This document shows positions 17,752 to 27,143 of a stretch of DNA of 34,326 bases, piece after piece. Every line of letters starts with the position of its first letter. Within the stretch, counting starts at the first letter, position 1. Source of the DNA: Rubellimicrobium thermophilum DSM 16684 (GTDB taxonomy: Bacteria > Pseudomonadota > Alphaproteobacteria > Rhodobacterales > Rhodobacteraceae); NCBI RefSeq assembly GCF_000442315.1, contig NZ_KE557326.1, forward strand, positions 1-34,326, given 5' to 3'. Under the pieces are notes generated by a model. It did no database searches. It was not told where the DNA came from and saw only the letters and a list, made by a program, of their open reading frames with translations. The position numbers were made by a program, and so were the translations under genes.

Positions 17752-18135
17752 ATGTCCGCACCATCCCAGCGCCAGCTCCGCGTCGGCGAACTGATCCGCC
17801 GCGCCCTCTCCGAGATCCTCGCCGAGGGCGACATCCACGATCCCGCCCTCGCGGGACGATCCATCACGGTGGGCGAGGTGCGCGTCTCGCCCGATCTCAG
17901 ACAGGCCACGGCCCATGTCCTGCCGCTCGGCGGAGAGGGGACAGAGGCGGCCATCGCCGCACTGCGCCGCCACAAGGGCGAGATCCGCCGGCGTCTCGCC
18001 TCGCGGGTGGAGCTGCGCCATGTGCCCGACCTGCGCTTTGCCATGGACGAAAGCTTCGACCGCCTCGACGCCGCCCGCCGCCTCTTTGCCGATCCCCGTA
18101 TCCGGCGCGATGTTGCGGAGGATCCCGAGGCATGA
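17752..18135 (+). CDS. rbfA: Ribosome-binding factor A
   Basis: 127 residues, basic, a KH-type fold typical of Rbf[19 protein letters not shown] at the N-terminus, the central strand [19 protein letters not shown], then helix [20 protein letters not shown] ending [10 protein letters not shown]. It binds the 30S subunit near the 5' helix of 16S rRNA and helps its late maturation. ATG at 17752 is the only start compatible with the family N-terminus. No ribosome-binding site precedes it, and a promoter -10 lies eight bases upstream, which suggests leaderless translation. It overlaps the following gene by 4 bases (ATGA). Confidence 0.95.
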   Translation: MSAPSQRQLRVGELIRRALSEILAEGDIHDPALAGRSITVGEVRVSPDLRQATAHVLPLGGEGTEAAIAALRRHKGEIRRRLASRVELRHVPDLRFAMDESFDRLDAARRLFADPRIRRDVAEDPEA

Positions 18136-18875
18136 CGAGAGGCCTTGCTGGCGCCTTCGCGCTGGCTGTGCTGGCCGGTCCGGCTGCGGCCGTGACCTGC
18201 CGGGACATCCGCTTCGAGGACATGCCCTACACGATCTGCGAGGCTGCCCCCCGACAGGAACGCATCCGCCTGTTCCTGAATGATGCGGATGGCCGCCCCT
18301 TCGGCAGCTTCGCCGCCATCGAGGCCGCGCGCGGTCCGCTCGCCTTTGCCATGAATGCCGGCATGTATCATGCCGACCGCAGTCCCGTAGGCCTCTATGT
18401 CGAGGACGGAGAAGAGATCCGCTCTCTCGTCCCCGGTCCCGGTCCGGGCAATTTCGGGATGGTCCCGAACGGCGTGTTCTGTATCGCCCCCGAAGGGGCC
18501 TTCGTGATCGAAACAGAGGCCTATGCCGCCGCACCGCGTCATTGCGACTTTGCCACGCAGTCCGGCCCGATGTTGCTGATCGATGGCTCGATCCACCCGC
18601 GTTTTCTGCCCGATTCGGACTCCCGCAACATCCGCAACGGGGTCGGCACCTCGTCCGATGGCAGCCGGGCGGTCTTTGCCATGTCCCGCCGCCCCGTGAC
18701 CTTCTGGGAATTTGCGCGTCTGTTCCGCGACGGCCTCGGCCTTCCCGACGCGCTCTATCTCGATGGACGGGTGTCCCGCCTGCATGCACCGGCGATCGGA
18801 CGTTCGGACGGCGGAGTGCCCATGGGGCCGATCGTCGGCATCCTGGCGCAGGAGGCCCTGCCCCCCGCGCCCTGA
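18132..18875 (+). CDS. Exported phosphodiester glycosidase family protein (DUF2233)
   Basis: 247 residues with a signal peptide ([20 protein letters not shown]). The mature part matches the phosphodiester glycosidase/NAGPA-type family: [61 protein letters not shown] and [14 protein letters not shown] are its successive hallmarks. In animals the family removes N-acetylglucosamine from mannose-phosphate; the bacterial substrates are largely unknown and could be periplasmic glycan phosphodiesters. Three or four cysteines could form disulfides. It is translationally coupled to rbfA and precedes truB, so a probable envelope enzyme sits inside a translation-related operon. This order recurs in relatives, to my knowledge, but the reason is unknown. 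Confidence 0.88.
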   Translation: MTRGLAGAFALAVLAGPAAAVTCRDIRFEDMPYTICEAAPRQERIRLFLNDADGRPFGSFAAIEAARGPLAFAMNAGMYHADRSPVGLYVEDGEEIRSLVPGPGPGNFGMVPNGVFCIAPEGAFVIETEAYAAAPRHCDFATQSGPMLLIDGSIHPRFLPDSDSRNIRNGVGTSSDGSRAVFAMSRRPVTFWEFARLFRDGLGLPDALYLDGRVSRLHAPAIGRSDGGVPMGPIVGILAQEALPPAP

Positions 18876-18967
18876 TCGCCCCGTCGGCGCCCACGCCTTG
18901 ACGATCACCGGGATCGGCCGCATCTGGGCCGAGCCATGATCGCCCCCGTCGGCGCCCCCGCCTTGAC
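18873..18967 (+). repeat. Imperfect direct repeat, about 30 bp, two copies
   Basis: Copy one (18873-18902) begins at the stop codon of the glycosidase gene. Copy two (18937-18967) starts 64 bases later. They share TGATCGCCCC, GTCGGCGCCC and GCCTTGAC and differ by one inserted C and one A/C change. The spacer carries ACGATCACCGGGATCGG. Probably a local tandem duplication of the 3' end of the gene; no attachment-site or mobile-element context. Confidence 0.75.
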
Positions 18968-18972
18968 CGCCG

Positions 18973-18998
18973 GGCCTGCGCGCACTACTGCGCGGGCC
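18973..18998 (+). terminator. Hairpin upstream of truB
   Basis: GGCCTGCGC and GCGCGGGCC pair with one G-U wobble around an eight-base loop, followed by TTCC. It lies between the glycosidase gene and truB, 21 bases before the truB start. It could partly terminate transcription or act in the truB leader; the tail is too short to be sure. Confidence 0.35.
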
Positions 18999-19018
18999 TT
19001 CCGCAGCAAGGAGGACCC

Positions 19019-19924
19019 ATGGGACGCAGGAACAAGGGGCGCGATGTCTCGGGTTGGCTGGTCCTCGACAAGCCGGCCGGGCCCACTTCGACCGCCGCGG
19101 TGAACAAGGCCCGGTCGGCTCTGCGCGCAGCCAAGGCCGGGCACGCCGGGACGCTCGATCCCGCGGCAACCGGCCTTCTTGCCATTGCCTTCGGCGAAGC
19201 GACCAAGACCATTCCCTTCGTGACCGATGCCCTCAAATGCTATCGGTTCACGATCCGCTGGGGCAGTGAAACCACGACCGACGACGCCGAAGGCACCGTC
19301 ACCGCCACCAGCGCCAGCCGGCCCTCTGCTGCCGCCATCGAGGCGGCCCTGCCTCCCTTCCGGGGCGACATCCTCCAGACTCCCCCGGCCTTTTCCGCCG
19401 TCAAGGTCGCCGGCGAACGCGCCTATGATCTGGCCCGCGGCGGGGATGTCCCGGAACTGGCCCCGCGGCCCCTGCATGTTGCACGGCTGGATCTCGTCGG
19501 CGTGCCCGATCCCGACCGGGCAGAGCTGGAAATGGTCTGCGGCAAGGGCGGCTATGTCCGCGCCATCGCGCGCGATCTCGGCCGCGTGCTCGGCTGCCTC
19601 GGGCATGTGGAGCGTCTGCGTCGTCTCTGGTCCGGCCCCTTCACGCTGGCCGGCGCCACGACATGGGAGGATCTCGAGGGCGATCCCGAGGCGCTCGAGG
19701 CGCGCCTGCTGCCGCTCGAATCGGCTCTGGCAGGGCTGCCGGAATGCCGCTGCGCCCCCGGTGCAGAAGATGCGCTGCGCCATGGCCAGCCGGGCGCCGT
19801 GATCCCGGCCCGCCCCCTGCAATGGGGAGAGGAGGCCTGGGCCTCCTCCGGTGGACGGGCGGTTGCGATCGGCCTCTACGAAGGGGGTCATCTGCGCCCC
19901 ACGCGCGTCCTCTCCGGCGGCTGA
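19019..19924 (+). CDS. truB: tRNA pseudouridine(55) synthase
   Basis: 301 residues. The catalytic motif [19 protein letters not shown] places the nucleophilic Asp at residue 47. [13 protein letters not shown] starts the fold, [20 protein letters not shown] is the conserved basic-pocket region and [16 protein letters not shown] follows. It isomerises U55 in the T-loop of tRNAs and also acts as a tRNA folding chaperone. ATG at 19019 follows AAGGAGG. Unlike most bacteria, where truB follows rbfA directly, an exported glycosidase gene is inserted between. mobA begins 16 bases after the stop. Confidence 0.97.
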   Translation: MGRRNKGRDVSGWLVLDKPAGPTSTAAVNKARSALRAAKAGHAGTLDPAATGLLAIAFGEATKTIPFVTDALKCYRFTIRWGSETTTDDAEGTVTATSASRPSAAAIEAALPPFRGDILQTPPAFSAVKVAGERAYDLARGGDVPELAPRPLHVARLDLVGVPDPDRAELEMVCGKGGYVRAIARDLGRVLGCLGHVERLRRLWSGPFTLAGATTWEDLEGDPEALEARLLPLESALAGLPECRCAPGAEDALRHGQPGAVIPARPLQWGEEAWASSGGRAVAIGLYEGGHLRPTRVLSGG

Positions 19925-19940
19925 TCTGGCGGCTGAGCGC

Positions 19941-20574
19941 ATGGAACGTCCCCCCGCCGTGATCCTTGCCGGAGGCCTGGGCCGGCGGATGGGCGGGGAC
20001 AAGGCCCTGCGCCCCTTCCTCGATGCGACCCTCCTGCATGCCGTTCTGGAGCGGATCGCGCCGCAGGCCGGGCCCCTCGCCATCAATGCCAATGACGATC
20101 CGGGACGCCTGGCCGCCTTCGGTCTGCCCGTGCTGGCCGATCCCCTGCCGGGCCGGCCCGGTCCGCTTGCGGGAGTGCTCGCGGCGCTGGACTGGGCGGC
20201 GGCCGTGGGCGCTCCGGCCGTGCTGACCGTGCCTTGCGACGCCCCTTCCTGCCGACCGATCTGGTTGCCCGCCTGACCGAAGCGGGCGCCCCGCCATCGC
20301 CGCCTCGGCGGGACAGCCCCATCCCGTCATCGGGCTCTGGCCGACCGGGGCCGCCGCCGTCCTGCGCGCTACGCTCGCGCGGGGGGAACGGCGCGCCATG
20401 GCCTTTGCCGACATCCTGGCGGCGCGCCCGGTTGCCTTTCCCGTCCCCGATGACGGTCCGGATCCCTTCCTGGCCTGCAACACGCCGGCGGAGCTGCACG
20501 CCGCCGAGGCCATCGCCCGCCAGATGGGCGCGCCTTGCCCGAAGCCGGCCAAGCCATCACAATCCCCCTCATGA
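19941..20574 (+). CDS. mobA: Molybdenum cofactor guanylyltransferase MobA (two frameshifts)
   Basis: Three plus frames join into about 211 residues if one C is added at the C4 at 20242-20245 and one at the C4 at 20289-20292. The first frame carries the nucleotidyltransferase signature [20 protein letters not shown] and [19 protein letters not shown], then VPCDAP. The restored frames continue [27 protein letters not shown] and a C-terminal [14 protein letters not shown] and [12 protein letters not shown], all typical of MobA. It transfers GMP from GTP to molybdopterin-Mo to make the guanine dinucleotide cofactor of DMSO-reductase-type enzymes. The final frame stops at 20572-20574, overlapping the GNAT start (ATGA), which independently supports the correction. 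Confidence 0.88.
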
Positions 20575-21152
20575 GGATCACGCGCGGCTTTCGCGACGCC
20601 GACCGCCCCGCCCTCGCTGCCCTCTACTGGGAGGCCTTCGGCGGCAAGCTCGGTCGCGCGCTCGGCCCCCGGGACCGGGCCCTGCGTTTCATCGAATCGG
20701 TCCTGTCCCCGGATCATGTCTTCTGCGCCTGGGACGAGACGGGAACCCTTCTCGGCCTCGCCGGCTTCAAGACGCATGAAGGCGCCCTGGTGAACGGCAG
20801 TTTCACCGAGATGATGGCGGTCTATGGCCCTTTCGGCGCGCTCTGGCGGCTCGGCCTGTTGGCCCTTCTGTCGCGCGACACCGAGAATGCCCGCTTCCTG
20901 ATGGACGGACTGGCCGTCGTGCCCGAGGCGCGCGGGCGCGGCGTGGGAACGGCCCTCCTGGCCGTCATCGCCGAGGAAGCCCAGGCGCGTGGCTTCCGCG
21001 AGGTGCGTCTTGAGGTGGTCGAGGAAAATCCCCGCGCCCGCGCCCTCTACGAACGGCTCGGCTATCGCGCCGTCGCGCACCATTCCACGGGCCTGCTGCG
21101 CCTCGTCTTCGGCTTCCGCGCGGCCACGACGATGGTGCTCCGGCTGCCCTGA
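20571..21152 (+). CDS. GNAT family N-acetyltransferase
   Basis: 193 residues. The acetyl-CoA site is evident: LAVVPEARGRGVGTALLAVI (motif A, with the R-x-x-G-x-G/A loop) followed by VRLEVVEENPRARALYERLGY (motif B). The N-terminal half, including FGGKLGRALGP and GSFTEMMAVYG, sets the acceptor site and is not diagnostic, so the substrate cannot be named. The start ATG at 20571 overlaps the mobA stop by 4 bases, so the two are probably translated together. A ribosomal-protein, antibiotic or small-amine substrate is all possible. Confidence 0.92.
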   Translation: MRITRGFRDADRPALAALYWEAFGGKLGRALGPRDRALRFIESVLSPDHVFCAWDETGTLLGLAGFKTHEGALVNGSFTEMMAVYGPFGALWRLGLLALLSRDTENARFLMDGLAVVPEARGRGVGTALLAVIAEEAQARGFREVRLEVVEENPRARALYERLGYRAVAHHSTGLLRLVFGFRAATTMVLRLP

Positions 21153-21251
21153 CGCCCAACCTCTCATGCGCCATGCGGCCCGCAAGGCCTTCATTCCGGA
21201 GCCGATCTGGGGGATACGGCATGCCCGAACCGCATGCGAGCGAGAGCCCCC

Positions 21252-23150
21252 ATGATCCGCACCCTCGGCGTCTGCTACTATCCCGAACACTGGCCGGAGG
21301 CGTGGTGGCCCGAAGATGCCCGCCGCATGGCCGCGATCGGCCTGAGATGGGTGCGCATCGGCGAATTCGCCTGGAGCCGGATGGAGCCCGAGCCCGGCCG
21401 CTACGACTGGGACTGGCTCGATCGGGCCATCGCCACGCTGCAGGATGCGGGGCTCAGGGTCATTCTCGGCACCCCCACCGCAACGCCGCCGCGCTGGATG
21501 CTCGACCGCCATCCCGACATGCTGGCCGTGGACGCCGAAGGGCGCCCCCGCGGCTTCGGCTCCCGCCGGCACTATGATTTCAGCCATCGCGGCTATCGCG
21601 CCGAATGCGCCCGGATCGTGACCGCCCTGGCGGAGCGCTATGGACGCCGCGTGCAGGCCTGGCAGACCGACAACGAATATGCCTGTCATGACACGGTGCT
21701 GTCCTACTCCCCCTCTGCCCTGTCCGCCTTCCGCGAATGGCTGGCGCGGCGGTATCAGTCTCCTCAGGCGCTCAACCGGGCCTGGGGCAACGTCTTCTGG
21801 TCGATGGAATATGCGAGCTTCGACGAGGTGGGCCTGCCCAATCTCACCGTGACCGAGGCCAATCCCGCGCACTGGATGGACTTCCGCCGCTTTGCCAGCG
21901 AAGAGGTCGCCGCCTTCAACCGCCTCCAGACCGAGATCATCCGCCGCCATTCGGATGCGCCGATCGCGCACAACTTCATGGGACGGGTCACCGATTTTGA
22001 TCATTGGGCGGTGGGGGCCGATCTCGATATCGCGGCCTGGGACAGCTATCCCATCGGCTTCCTGTCGGACCGGCTCGAGGCCTCGCCGGAACACCGGCGC
22101 CGATTCCTGCGTCAGGGCGACCCCGACTTCCAGGCCTTTCATCACGATCTCTACCGCGGTGTCGGACGCGGACGCTGGTGGGTGATGGAACAGCAGCCGG
22201 GGCCCGTGAACTGGGCGCCCTGGAATCCCGATCCCCTGCCTGGCATGGCCCGTCTCTGGGCCTGGGAGGCCTTCGCCCACGGGGCCGAGGCCGTCTGCTA
22301 CTTCCGCTGGCGGCAGGCCCCCTTTGCGCAAGAGCAGATGCATGCGGGCCTGCTGCGTCCCGACAGCGCCCCCGCCCCGGCCCATGACGAAGCGGCCCAG
22401 CTGGCCCGCGAACTGGCCGCAATGCCCGAAGCCGGCACCGGCCCTTCGCCCGTTGCGCTGATCTTCGACTACGAATCCGCCTGGGCCTGGGGGATCCAGC
22501 CGCAGGGGCGCGACTTCGACTATTTCCGCCTCGTCTTCGCCTGGTATCGCAGCCTGCGCCGGCTCGGGCTCAACATCGACATCCTGCCGCCCGACCGGGG
22601 CGACCTGTCGGCCTATCCGCTGGTGCTCGCCCCCGGCGTGGCGACGCTTTCGCCGGCCCTGCTTGAGGGCCTCTCGCGGCATCGGGGAATCGCCCTTCTG
22701 GGTCCGCGGACCCATGCCAAGACCGCGTCCTTCGCCATCCCCGTTCCCCTTCCCCCGGCCCTGCCCGGACTCGACATCCGCGTGGCGCGGGTGGAAAGCC
22801 TGCCGCCCGACATCGCCGTTGCGCTTCCGGCCGGAGGGGAGCTGCGCCACTGGCGCGAGAAGCTCGAAGGGACAGCCGAGGTTGTGGAATGTTGCGGCGA
22901 GGGCTGGCCCGTGCTGGTCAGGTCGGGGGGGCTGCATTACCTGGGCGGCTGGCCGGACGAGGCCGCGCTCGACCGCATGATCGGATCGCTCTGCCAGCAG
23001 GCCGGCATCGAGACCCACCCCCTGCCCGAAGGCTTGCGTCGTCGCGACACGGCCACGCACCGCTTCTGGTTCAACTACAACCCTGTCCCCGTGGACTGGA
23101 ACGGGGCCGCCATCCCACCTGCCGGCGTGCGGTGGGAGCCGCTCTCCTGA
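21252..23150 (+). CDS. Beta-galactosidase, glycoside hydrolase family 42
   Basis: 632 residues, slightly short of the usual 650-690 for GH42. It begins with the family signature [20 protein letters not shown]. The TIM barrel (about 1-375) carries the acid/base Glu142 in WQTDNEY and the nucleophile Glu313 in [13 protein letters not shown]. The trimerisation domain (about 380-570) and a short beta C-terminus follow. It hydrolyses terminal beta-galactosides from plant-derived or oligosaccharide substrates. No signal peptide, so cytoplasmic. Sugar transporter and regulator genes that usually accompany GH42 are missing. Two GCATGC palindromes, at 21219-21224 and 21232-21237, lie just upstream and could be an operator. 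The start ATG at 21252 has only a weak GAGAG ribosome-binding site. Confidence 0.95.
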   Translation: MIRTLGVCYYPEHWPEAWWPEDARRMAAIGLRWVRIGEFAWSRMEPEPGRYDWDWLDRAIATLQDAGLRVILGTPTATPPRWMLDRHPDMLAVDAEGRPRGFGSRRHYDFSHRGYRAECARIVTALAERYGRRVQAWQTDNEYACHDTVLSYSPSALSAFREWLARRYQSPQALNRAWGNVFWSMEYASFDEVGLPNLTVTEANPAHWMDFRRFASEEVAAFNRLQTEIIRRHSDAPIAHNFMGRVTDFDHWAVGADLDIAAWDSYPIGFLSDRLEASPEHRRRFLRQGDPDFQAFHHDLYRGVGRGRWWVMEQQPGPVNWAPWNPDPLPGMARLWAWEAFAHGAEAVCYFRWRQAPFAQEQMHAGLLRPDSAPAPAHDEAAQLARELAAMPEAGTGPSPVALIFDYESAWAWGIQPQGRDFDYFRLVFAWYRSLRRLGLNIDILPPDRGDLSAYPLVLAPGVATLSPALLEGLSRHRGIALLGPRTHAKTASFAIPVPLPPALPGLDIRVARVESLPPDIAVALPAGGELRHWREKLEGTAEVVECCGEGWPVLVRSGGLHYLGGWPDEAALDRMIGSLCQQAGIETHPLPEGLRRRDTATHRFWFNYNPVPVDWNGAAIPPAGVRWEPLS

Positions 23151-23175
23151 TATCTGTCAGGTAATGGCTGTCAGG

Positions 23176-23199
23176 CCGGCCGGATGCGTCTTCGGCCGG
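23176..23199. terminator. Hairpin between convergent genes
   Basis: CCGGCCG and CGGCCGG form a perfect seven-pair stem with a ten-base loop, in the 51-base gap between the GH42 gene (plus) and the DUF192 gene (minus). No T-run. The direct repeat CTGTCAGG occurs twice shortly before it. Confidence 0.4.
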
Positions 23200-23201
23200 G
23201 C

Positions 23202-23669
23202 TCAGCCGCAGGGATCGGCAGCACCGGGGCCGATCGCGGGATGCTGCAGGGTATCCCCCACCGCAAGGCCCAGCCGCGCGGCCATCCCGCCATTGATCTC
23301 GAGGACGAACTGCACCGCATCCCCCCCGGGGATCGGCGTGCGGTCGAGCGGGACCGCATCGGCATGGATGCGCGTGATGGTCCCCGTCGCATCAGCAAAG
23401 ATCATGTCGAGCGGAATCAGCGTGTTCTCCATCCAGAAGGCGACCGGCTGGGGCTCCTCGTAGACGAAGAGCATCCCCGAGAAGGGATCCATCTCCTCGA
23501 CATGCATCAGGCCCTGCGCCCGCTCGGCCGCGTCATCGGCCACGACAACCGTGAAACTCGCCTCGCCGAAGGATCCGCGCAGCGTCACGCGGTCTTCCGC
23601 ACAGTCAGCCGCCCATGCCGTGCCGCCCACCCCTGTCAGGAGCAGCGCCCATCCGATCATCCGCCTCAC
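23202..23669 (-). CDS. Exported DUF192 family protein
   Basis: 155 residues. After a signal peptide (about 1-20, with ARM/GWALLL-type hydrophobic core and A-x-A end) the DUF192 domain fills the rest: ERAQGLMHVEEMDPFSGMLF, VAFWMENTLIPLDMIF, GTITRIHADAVPLDRTPIP and VLEINGGMAARLGLAVGD are its conserved segments. The biochemical role of the family is unknown; it is generally exported. I prefer GTG at 23669, overlapping the upstream stop (GTGA) and giving a basic N-terminus MRRM; the internal ATG at 23660 is the alternative. The overlap implies translation coupled to the cold-shock gene, an arrangement conserved in Rhodobacterales. Confidence 0.9.
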   Translation of the reverse strand: MRRMIGWALLLTGVGGTAWAADCAEDRVTLRGSFGEASFTVVVADDAAERAQGLMHVEEMDPFSGMLFVYEEPQPVAFWMENTLIPLDMIFADATGTITRIHADAVPLDRTPIPGGDAVQFVLEINGGMAARLGLAVGDTLQHPAIGPGAADPCG

Positions 23670-24202
23670 CGTTTCGCCTCCCGCAGCACCGCATCCCAGG
23701 CCGACACCTCGACGGCCAGCTTGCCCCGCCGCCCCTCGATGACCCGCAGCCCGACCGCCTCGCCCGGGGCAAGATCGGCAAAGCCGGACCGGCGGAGCAC
23801 CTCGATATGCAGGAAGACATCGGCCTCGCCTCCCCAGACATTGGCAAAGCCGAAGCCCTTGCCCTTGTCGAACCACTTCACCCGCGCCGGCAAGAGCGGC
23901 TGTGCGGCAAGAAGGGCGGGGTCCATCTCGGCGAGGTCGGCCAGCCCTGCACCCGGGGGCGCGGCCGGCGGTATGATCGACAGAACAGCCACGGCCTGAT
24001 AGCCGCGCTCGGTGCGGGCCACCTCGATCTCGATGCCTGATCCATCCGCCACCGTGCCCTGCCCGAAGCTGCGCAGGACATTGACATGCAGCAGGATGTC
24101 GGGACCGCCCGAATCAGCCACGACGAAGCCGAACCCCTTGGCAGGGTCGAACCATTTCACATGGCCCTTCACGACGGGTCGCGCATCATCACTGTCAGTC
24201 AT
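23666..24202 (-). CDS. Protein with two cold-shock domains
   Basis: 178 residues from ATG at 24202. Two CspA-type domains are joined by a linker. Domain one (about 12-76) has VKGHVKWFDPAKGFGFVV with RNP1, and DILLHVNVLR as RNP2. Domain two (about 108-175) has ARVKWFDKGKGFGFA and DVFLHIEVLRRSG. The aromatic and basic surface residues for single-stranded nucleic acid binding are kept in both. It probably binds mRNA and prevents structure formation. Typical cold-shock proteins are single-domain; this tandem form is common in Rhodobacterales, followed by DUF192. An upstream region of 144 bases (24203-24346) holds a GGCTCG/CGAGCC inverted repeat at 24269-24287; I see no clean promoter in it. Confidence 0.92.
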   Translation of the reverse strand: MTDSDDARPVVKGHVKWFDPAKGFGFVVADSGGPDILLHVNVLRSFGQGTVADGSGIEIEVARTERGYQAVAVLSIIPPAAPPGAGLADLAEMDPALLAAQPLLPARVKWFDKGKGFGFANVWGGEADVFLHIEVLRRSGFADLAPGEAVGLRVIEGRRGKLAVEVSAWDAVLREAKR

Positions 24203-24346
24203 CGTTCCGGTCTTCGTTATCCCGGCCTCGTGGCGGGCCGGCGTTCTTGTTGCTACCGTTCGCAATCTGGCTCGAGCGAACCGAGCCTTGACCTATACCC
24301 GCCCCTCCCTGTCCGGTAGCCTGACAAAAGTCGATGTCGCTGACCC

Positions 24347-24964
24347 TTACGGGTTCAGGCGATGGACAATCCAGGATTCGCCGGGGGCTGTGCGCAACCA
24401 GCGGAAACGATCATGCAGGCGAAAGGCCCCATCGGCCCAGAACTCGATCTCGAGGGGCATGATGCGGAATCCCCCCCAGAAGGGCGGGCGCGGCGGATCG
24501 GTGCCGAACCGCGCCGCCATGCGCGCCACTTCGGCCATCAGCGCCGCGCGCGAGGACAGCGGCTGCGACTGGCGCGAGGCCCAGGCCCCCAGCCGGCTCC
24601 GCAGCGAACGGGAGGCGAAATAGGCATCGGCCGCTTCTCCCTCCACGCGGGAGACAAGACCCCGGACGCGGATCTGCCGGCGCAGCGACTTCCAGTGCAG
24701 GACGAAGGCGGCGCGCCCGTTCCCCTCGATCTCCGTGGCCTTCGTGCTGCCGTAGTTGGTATAGAAGATGAAACCGCCGGTCAGCCCGTCCCCCTCGATC
24801 GCCTTCAGAAGCACCATGCGGACATTGGGCATGCCCGCCGCATCCACGGTGGCCAGGGCGATGGCGTTGGGATCGTTGGGCTCGGAGGCCTCGGCCTCAT
24901 GCATCCAGGCCCGTGCGATATCCAGCGGATCGTCGCCCGCAAAGATTCCTGTCCGGTCGGTCAC
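24347..24964 (-). CDS. pdxH: Pyridoxamine/pyridoxine 5'-phosphate oxidase
   Basis: 205 residues. The family order is intact: [46 protein letters not shown], then the FMN/PLP segments [30 protein letters not shown] and the C-terminal signature [10 protein letters not shown] ending HRLNP. It oxidises pyridoxine or pyridoxamine phosphate to PLP with FMN and oxygen. The start is GTG at 24964, chosen from the family N-terminus and a GAAGGGG ribosome-binding site upstream; no ATG is available in frame. The stop is TAA, rare in this window. It is divergent from fabI, with overlapping promoters. Confidence 0.95.
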   Translation of the reverse strand: MTDRTGIFAGDDPLDIARAWMHEAEASEPNDPNAIALATVDAAGMPNVRMVLLKAIEGDGLTGGFIFYTNYGSTKATEIEGNGRAAFVLHWKSLRRQIRVRGLVSRVEGEAADAYFASRSLRSRLGAWASRQSQPLSSRAALMAEVARMAARFGTDPPRPPFWGGFRIMPLEIEFWADGAFRLHDRFRWLRTAPGESWIVHRLNP

Positions 24965-25002
24965 GTCGCCCCCCCCTTCACCGTTCCGCCCGGCCCTCCT
25001 CA

Positions 25003-25031
25003 TGGCTAGACCCTGCATCCCATCCTGACAA
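25003..25031 (-). promoter_or_regulatory. Promoter toward pdxH
   Basis: On the minus strand TTGTCA (25031-25026) is separated by 17 bases from TAGCCA (25008-25003). The -35 is a near-consensus match, the -10 a weak one. The pdxH GTG lies 39 bases downstream. Confidence 0.4.
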
Positions 25032-25054
25032 GCCCGGTCCGGGCCGGGCAGGTC

Positions 25055-25083
25055 TTGATGGACCCCGAACGATGGCCTACAGA
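25055..25083 (+). promoter_or_regulatory. Promoter toward fabI
   Basis: TTGATG (25055-25060), a 17-base spacer and TACAGA (25078-25083), 34 bases before the chosen fabI start. The -35s of this promoter and the divergent pdxH promoter are only 24 bases apart, so the two could interfere. A GCCCGG/CCGGGC inverted repeat lies between them. Confidence 0.4.
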
Positions 25084-25117
25084 CGCGGCGAGGGACGCCG
25101 GGGAAGGAATGCGCCGG

Positions 25118-25933
<816 letters not shown>

Positions 25934-25937
25934 ACCT

Positions 25938-26546
25938 GTGGAGGGCGTGACCCTGGCCCAGTTCGCCCTGTTCGTGACGACGCTTTCGGTGGCCATCCTT
26001 TCGCCCGGTCCCGGCATCGTCGCCGTCTCGCATGCGGCCTTCTCGCTGGGGCGGCGCGCTGCGCTCCCCTATGCGCTGGGCCTCGCACTGGGGGCATCGG
26101 CCTGGTGCCTCGTAGCGCTGCTCGGCCTCACGGTGCTGTTCGAGGCGGTGCCGCTTGCGCTGTCCATCTTCCATGTCCTGGGCGGGGCCTATCTTCTCTG
26201 GGTCGCCTCGAAGATGTGGCGACACGCCGCCGATCCGCTGCCCGAGGCCGGGGCAAGGGGACGCGGCTTTGCGGCCGGGATGGCCCTCAATCTTGCCAAT
26301 CCGAAGCCGGGGTTGTTCTACGCCTCGGTCCTGCTGTCGATCTTTCCCGGTCTGCGCGGCTTCTGGGCCACGGCCTCGGTCTATCTGGTGGCGCTTTCGG
26401 TCGAGCTGCTGTTCTATCTCGGCTTGGCCGTGGTCCTGTCCGCCGTGGCCATCCGGAGGCACTATTTCGCGGCCAAGCCCTGGATCGACCGCGCGGCCTC
26501 CGCCCTCATCGCCGCCCTTGGCATCCTGCTGATCCTGCGTCACTGA
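25938..26546 (+). CDS. LysE/RhtB family amino acid exporter
   Basis: 202 residues, strongly hydrophobic with six membrane segments. The N-terminal signature LSPGPGIVAVSHAAFSLGRRAALPYALG matches the LysE/RhtB family, and a loop with the GFAAGMALNLANPKPGLFY motif follows helix three. Members export amino acids such as lysine, threonine or homoserine, or related metabolites, through the inner membrane by proton antiport; the substrate here cannot be read from sequence. The start is GTG at 25938, four bases after the fabI stop. gpt begins nine bases after its end, so fabI, this gene and gpt look like one transcript. Confidence 0.92.
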   Translation: MEGVTLAQFALFVTTLSVAILSPGPGIVAVSHAAFSLGRRAALPYALGLALGASAWCLVALLGLTVLFEAVPLALSIFHVLGGAYLLWVASKMWRHAADPLPEAGARGRGFAAGMALNLANPKPGLFYASVLLSIFPGLRGFWATASVYLVALSVELLFYLGLAVVLSAVAIRRHYFAAKPWIDRAASALIAALGILLILRH

Positions 26547-26555
26547 AGGTCCGCC

Positions 26556-27074
26556 ATGCCCGACCAGACCCGCCCCGACCGCCTGCCCCACGAAAAGGGC
26601 TTTCACATCTCCTGGGACCAGATCCACCGCGACAGCCGCGCGCTGGCCTGGCGGCTCGACGGACAGGGGCCGGAGGATGGCGCCTGGCGTGCGGTGGTGG
26701 CCGTGACGCGCGGCGGCATGGCGCCAGCGATGATCGTCAGCCGCGAACTTGGCATCCGCACCGTGGACACGATCTCGGTCAAGTCCTACGATCATCAGAC
26801 CCAGTCCGAGGCGGTGATCCTCAAGGCCCCCGATGCCGGACTGATGCGCGATGGCGCGGGCATCCTGATCGTGGACGATCTTGTGGATTCGGGGCGCACG
26901 CTCGAACTCGTCCGGCGCCTCTATCCCAAGGCGCATTTCGCCACCGTCTATGCCAAGCCCAAGGGCAAGCCGCAGGTCGATACCTATGTGACCGAGGTCA
27001 GCCAGGATACATGGATCTTCTTTCCCTGGGACATGGCCCTGCAATATGTCGAGCCCTACCGGGGACGCGACTGA
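26556..27074 (+). CDS. gpt: Xanthine phosphoribosyltransferase
   Basis: 172 residues. The PRPP-binding loop [17 protein letters not shown] is clear, with [20 protein letters not shown] upstream and the Gpt-type C-terminal segment [15 protein letters not shown] then DTWIFFPWD. It salvages xanthine and guanine to their monophosphates using PRPP. Start ATG at 26556 has AAGGT before it. It follows the LysE gene closely. The 69 bases after its stop show no clear promoter or terminator before the aminotransferase gene. Confidence 0.94.
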   Translation: MPDQTRPDRLPHEKGFHISWDQIHRDSRALAWRLDGQGPEDGAWRAVVAVTRGGMAPAMIVSRELGIRTVDTISVKSYDHQTQSEAVILKAPDAGLMRDGAGILIVDDLVDSGRTLELVRRLYPKAHFATVYAKPKGKPQVDTYVTEVSQDTWIFFPWDMALQYVEPYRGRD

Positions 27075-27143
27075 GACGCCTTCCATCCCGCCACAGGCCG
27101 CCCGACAGAAGGGCCCCGCCTGGAATCCTGACCGATCCGACCC

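Noticed and set aside
18873..18967. Attachment site or CRISPR-like repeat
   Set aside because: Only two imperfect copies, no integrase or cas gene nearby, and one copy overlaps the end of a gene; local duplication is enough.
19641..23060. Minus-strand open frame of about 1,139 codons opposite truB, mobA, GNAT and GH42
   Set aside because: It is opposite genes with clear families; long antisense frames are expected in GC-rich coding DNA with strong third-position bias. Its product is glycine/arginine/histidine-rich and resembles no family.
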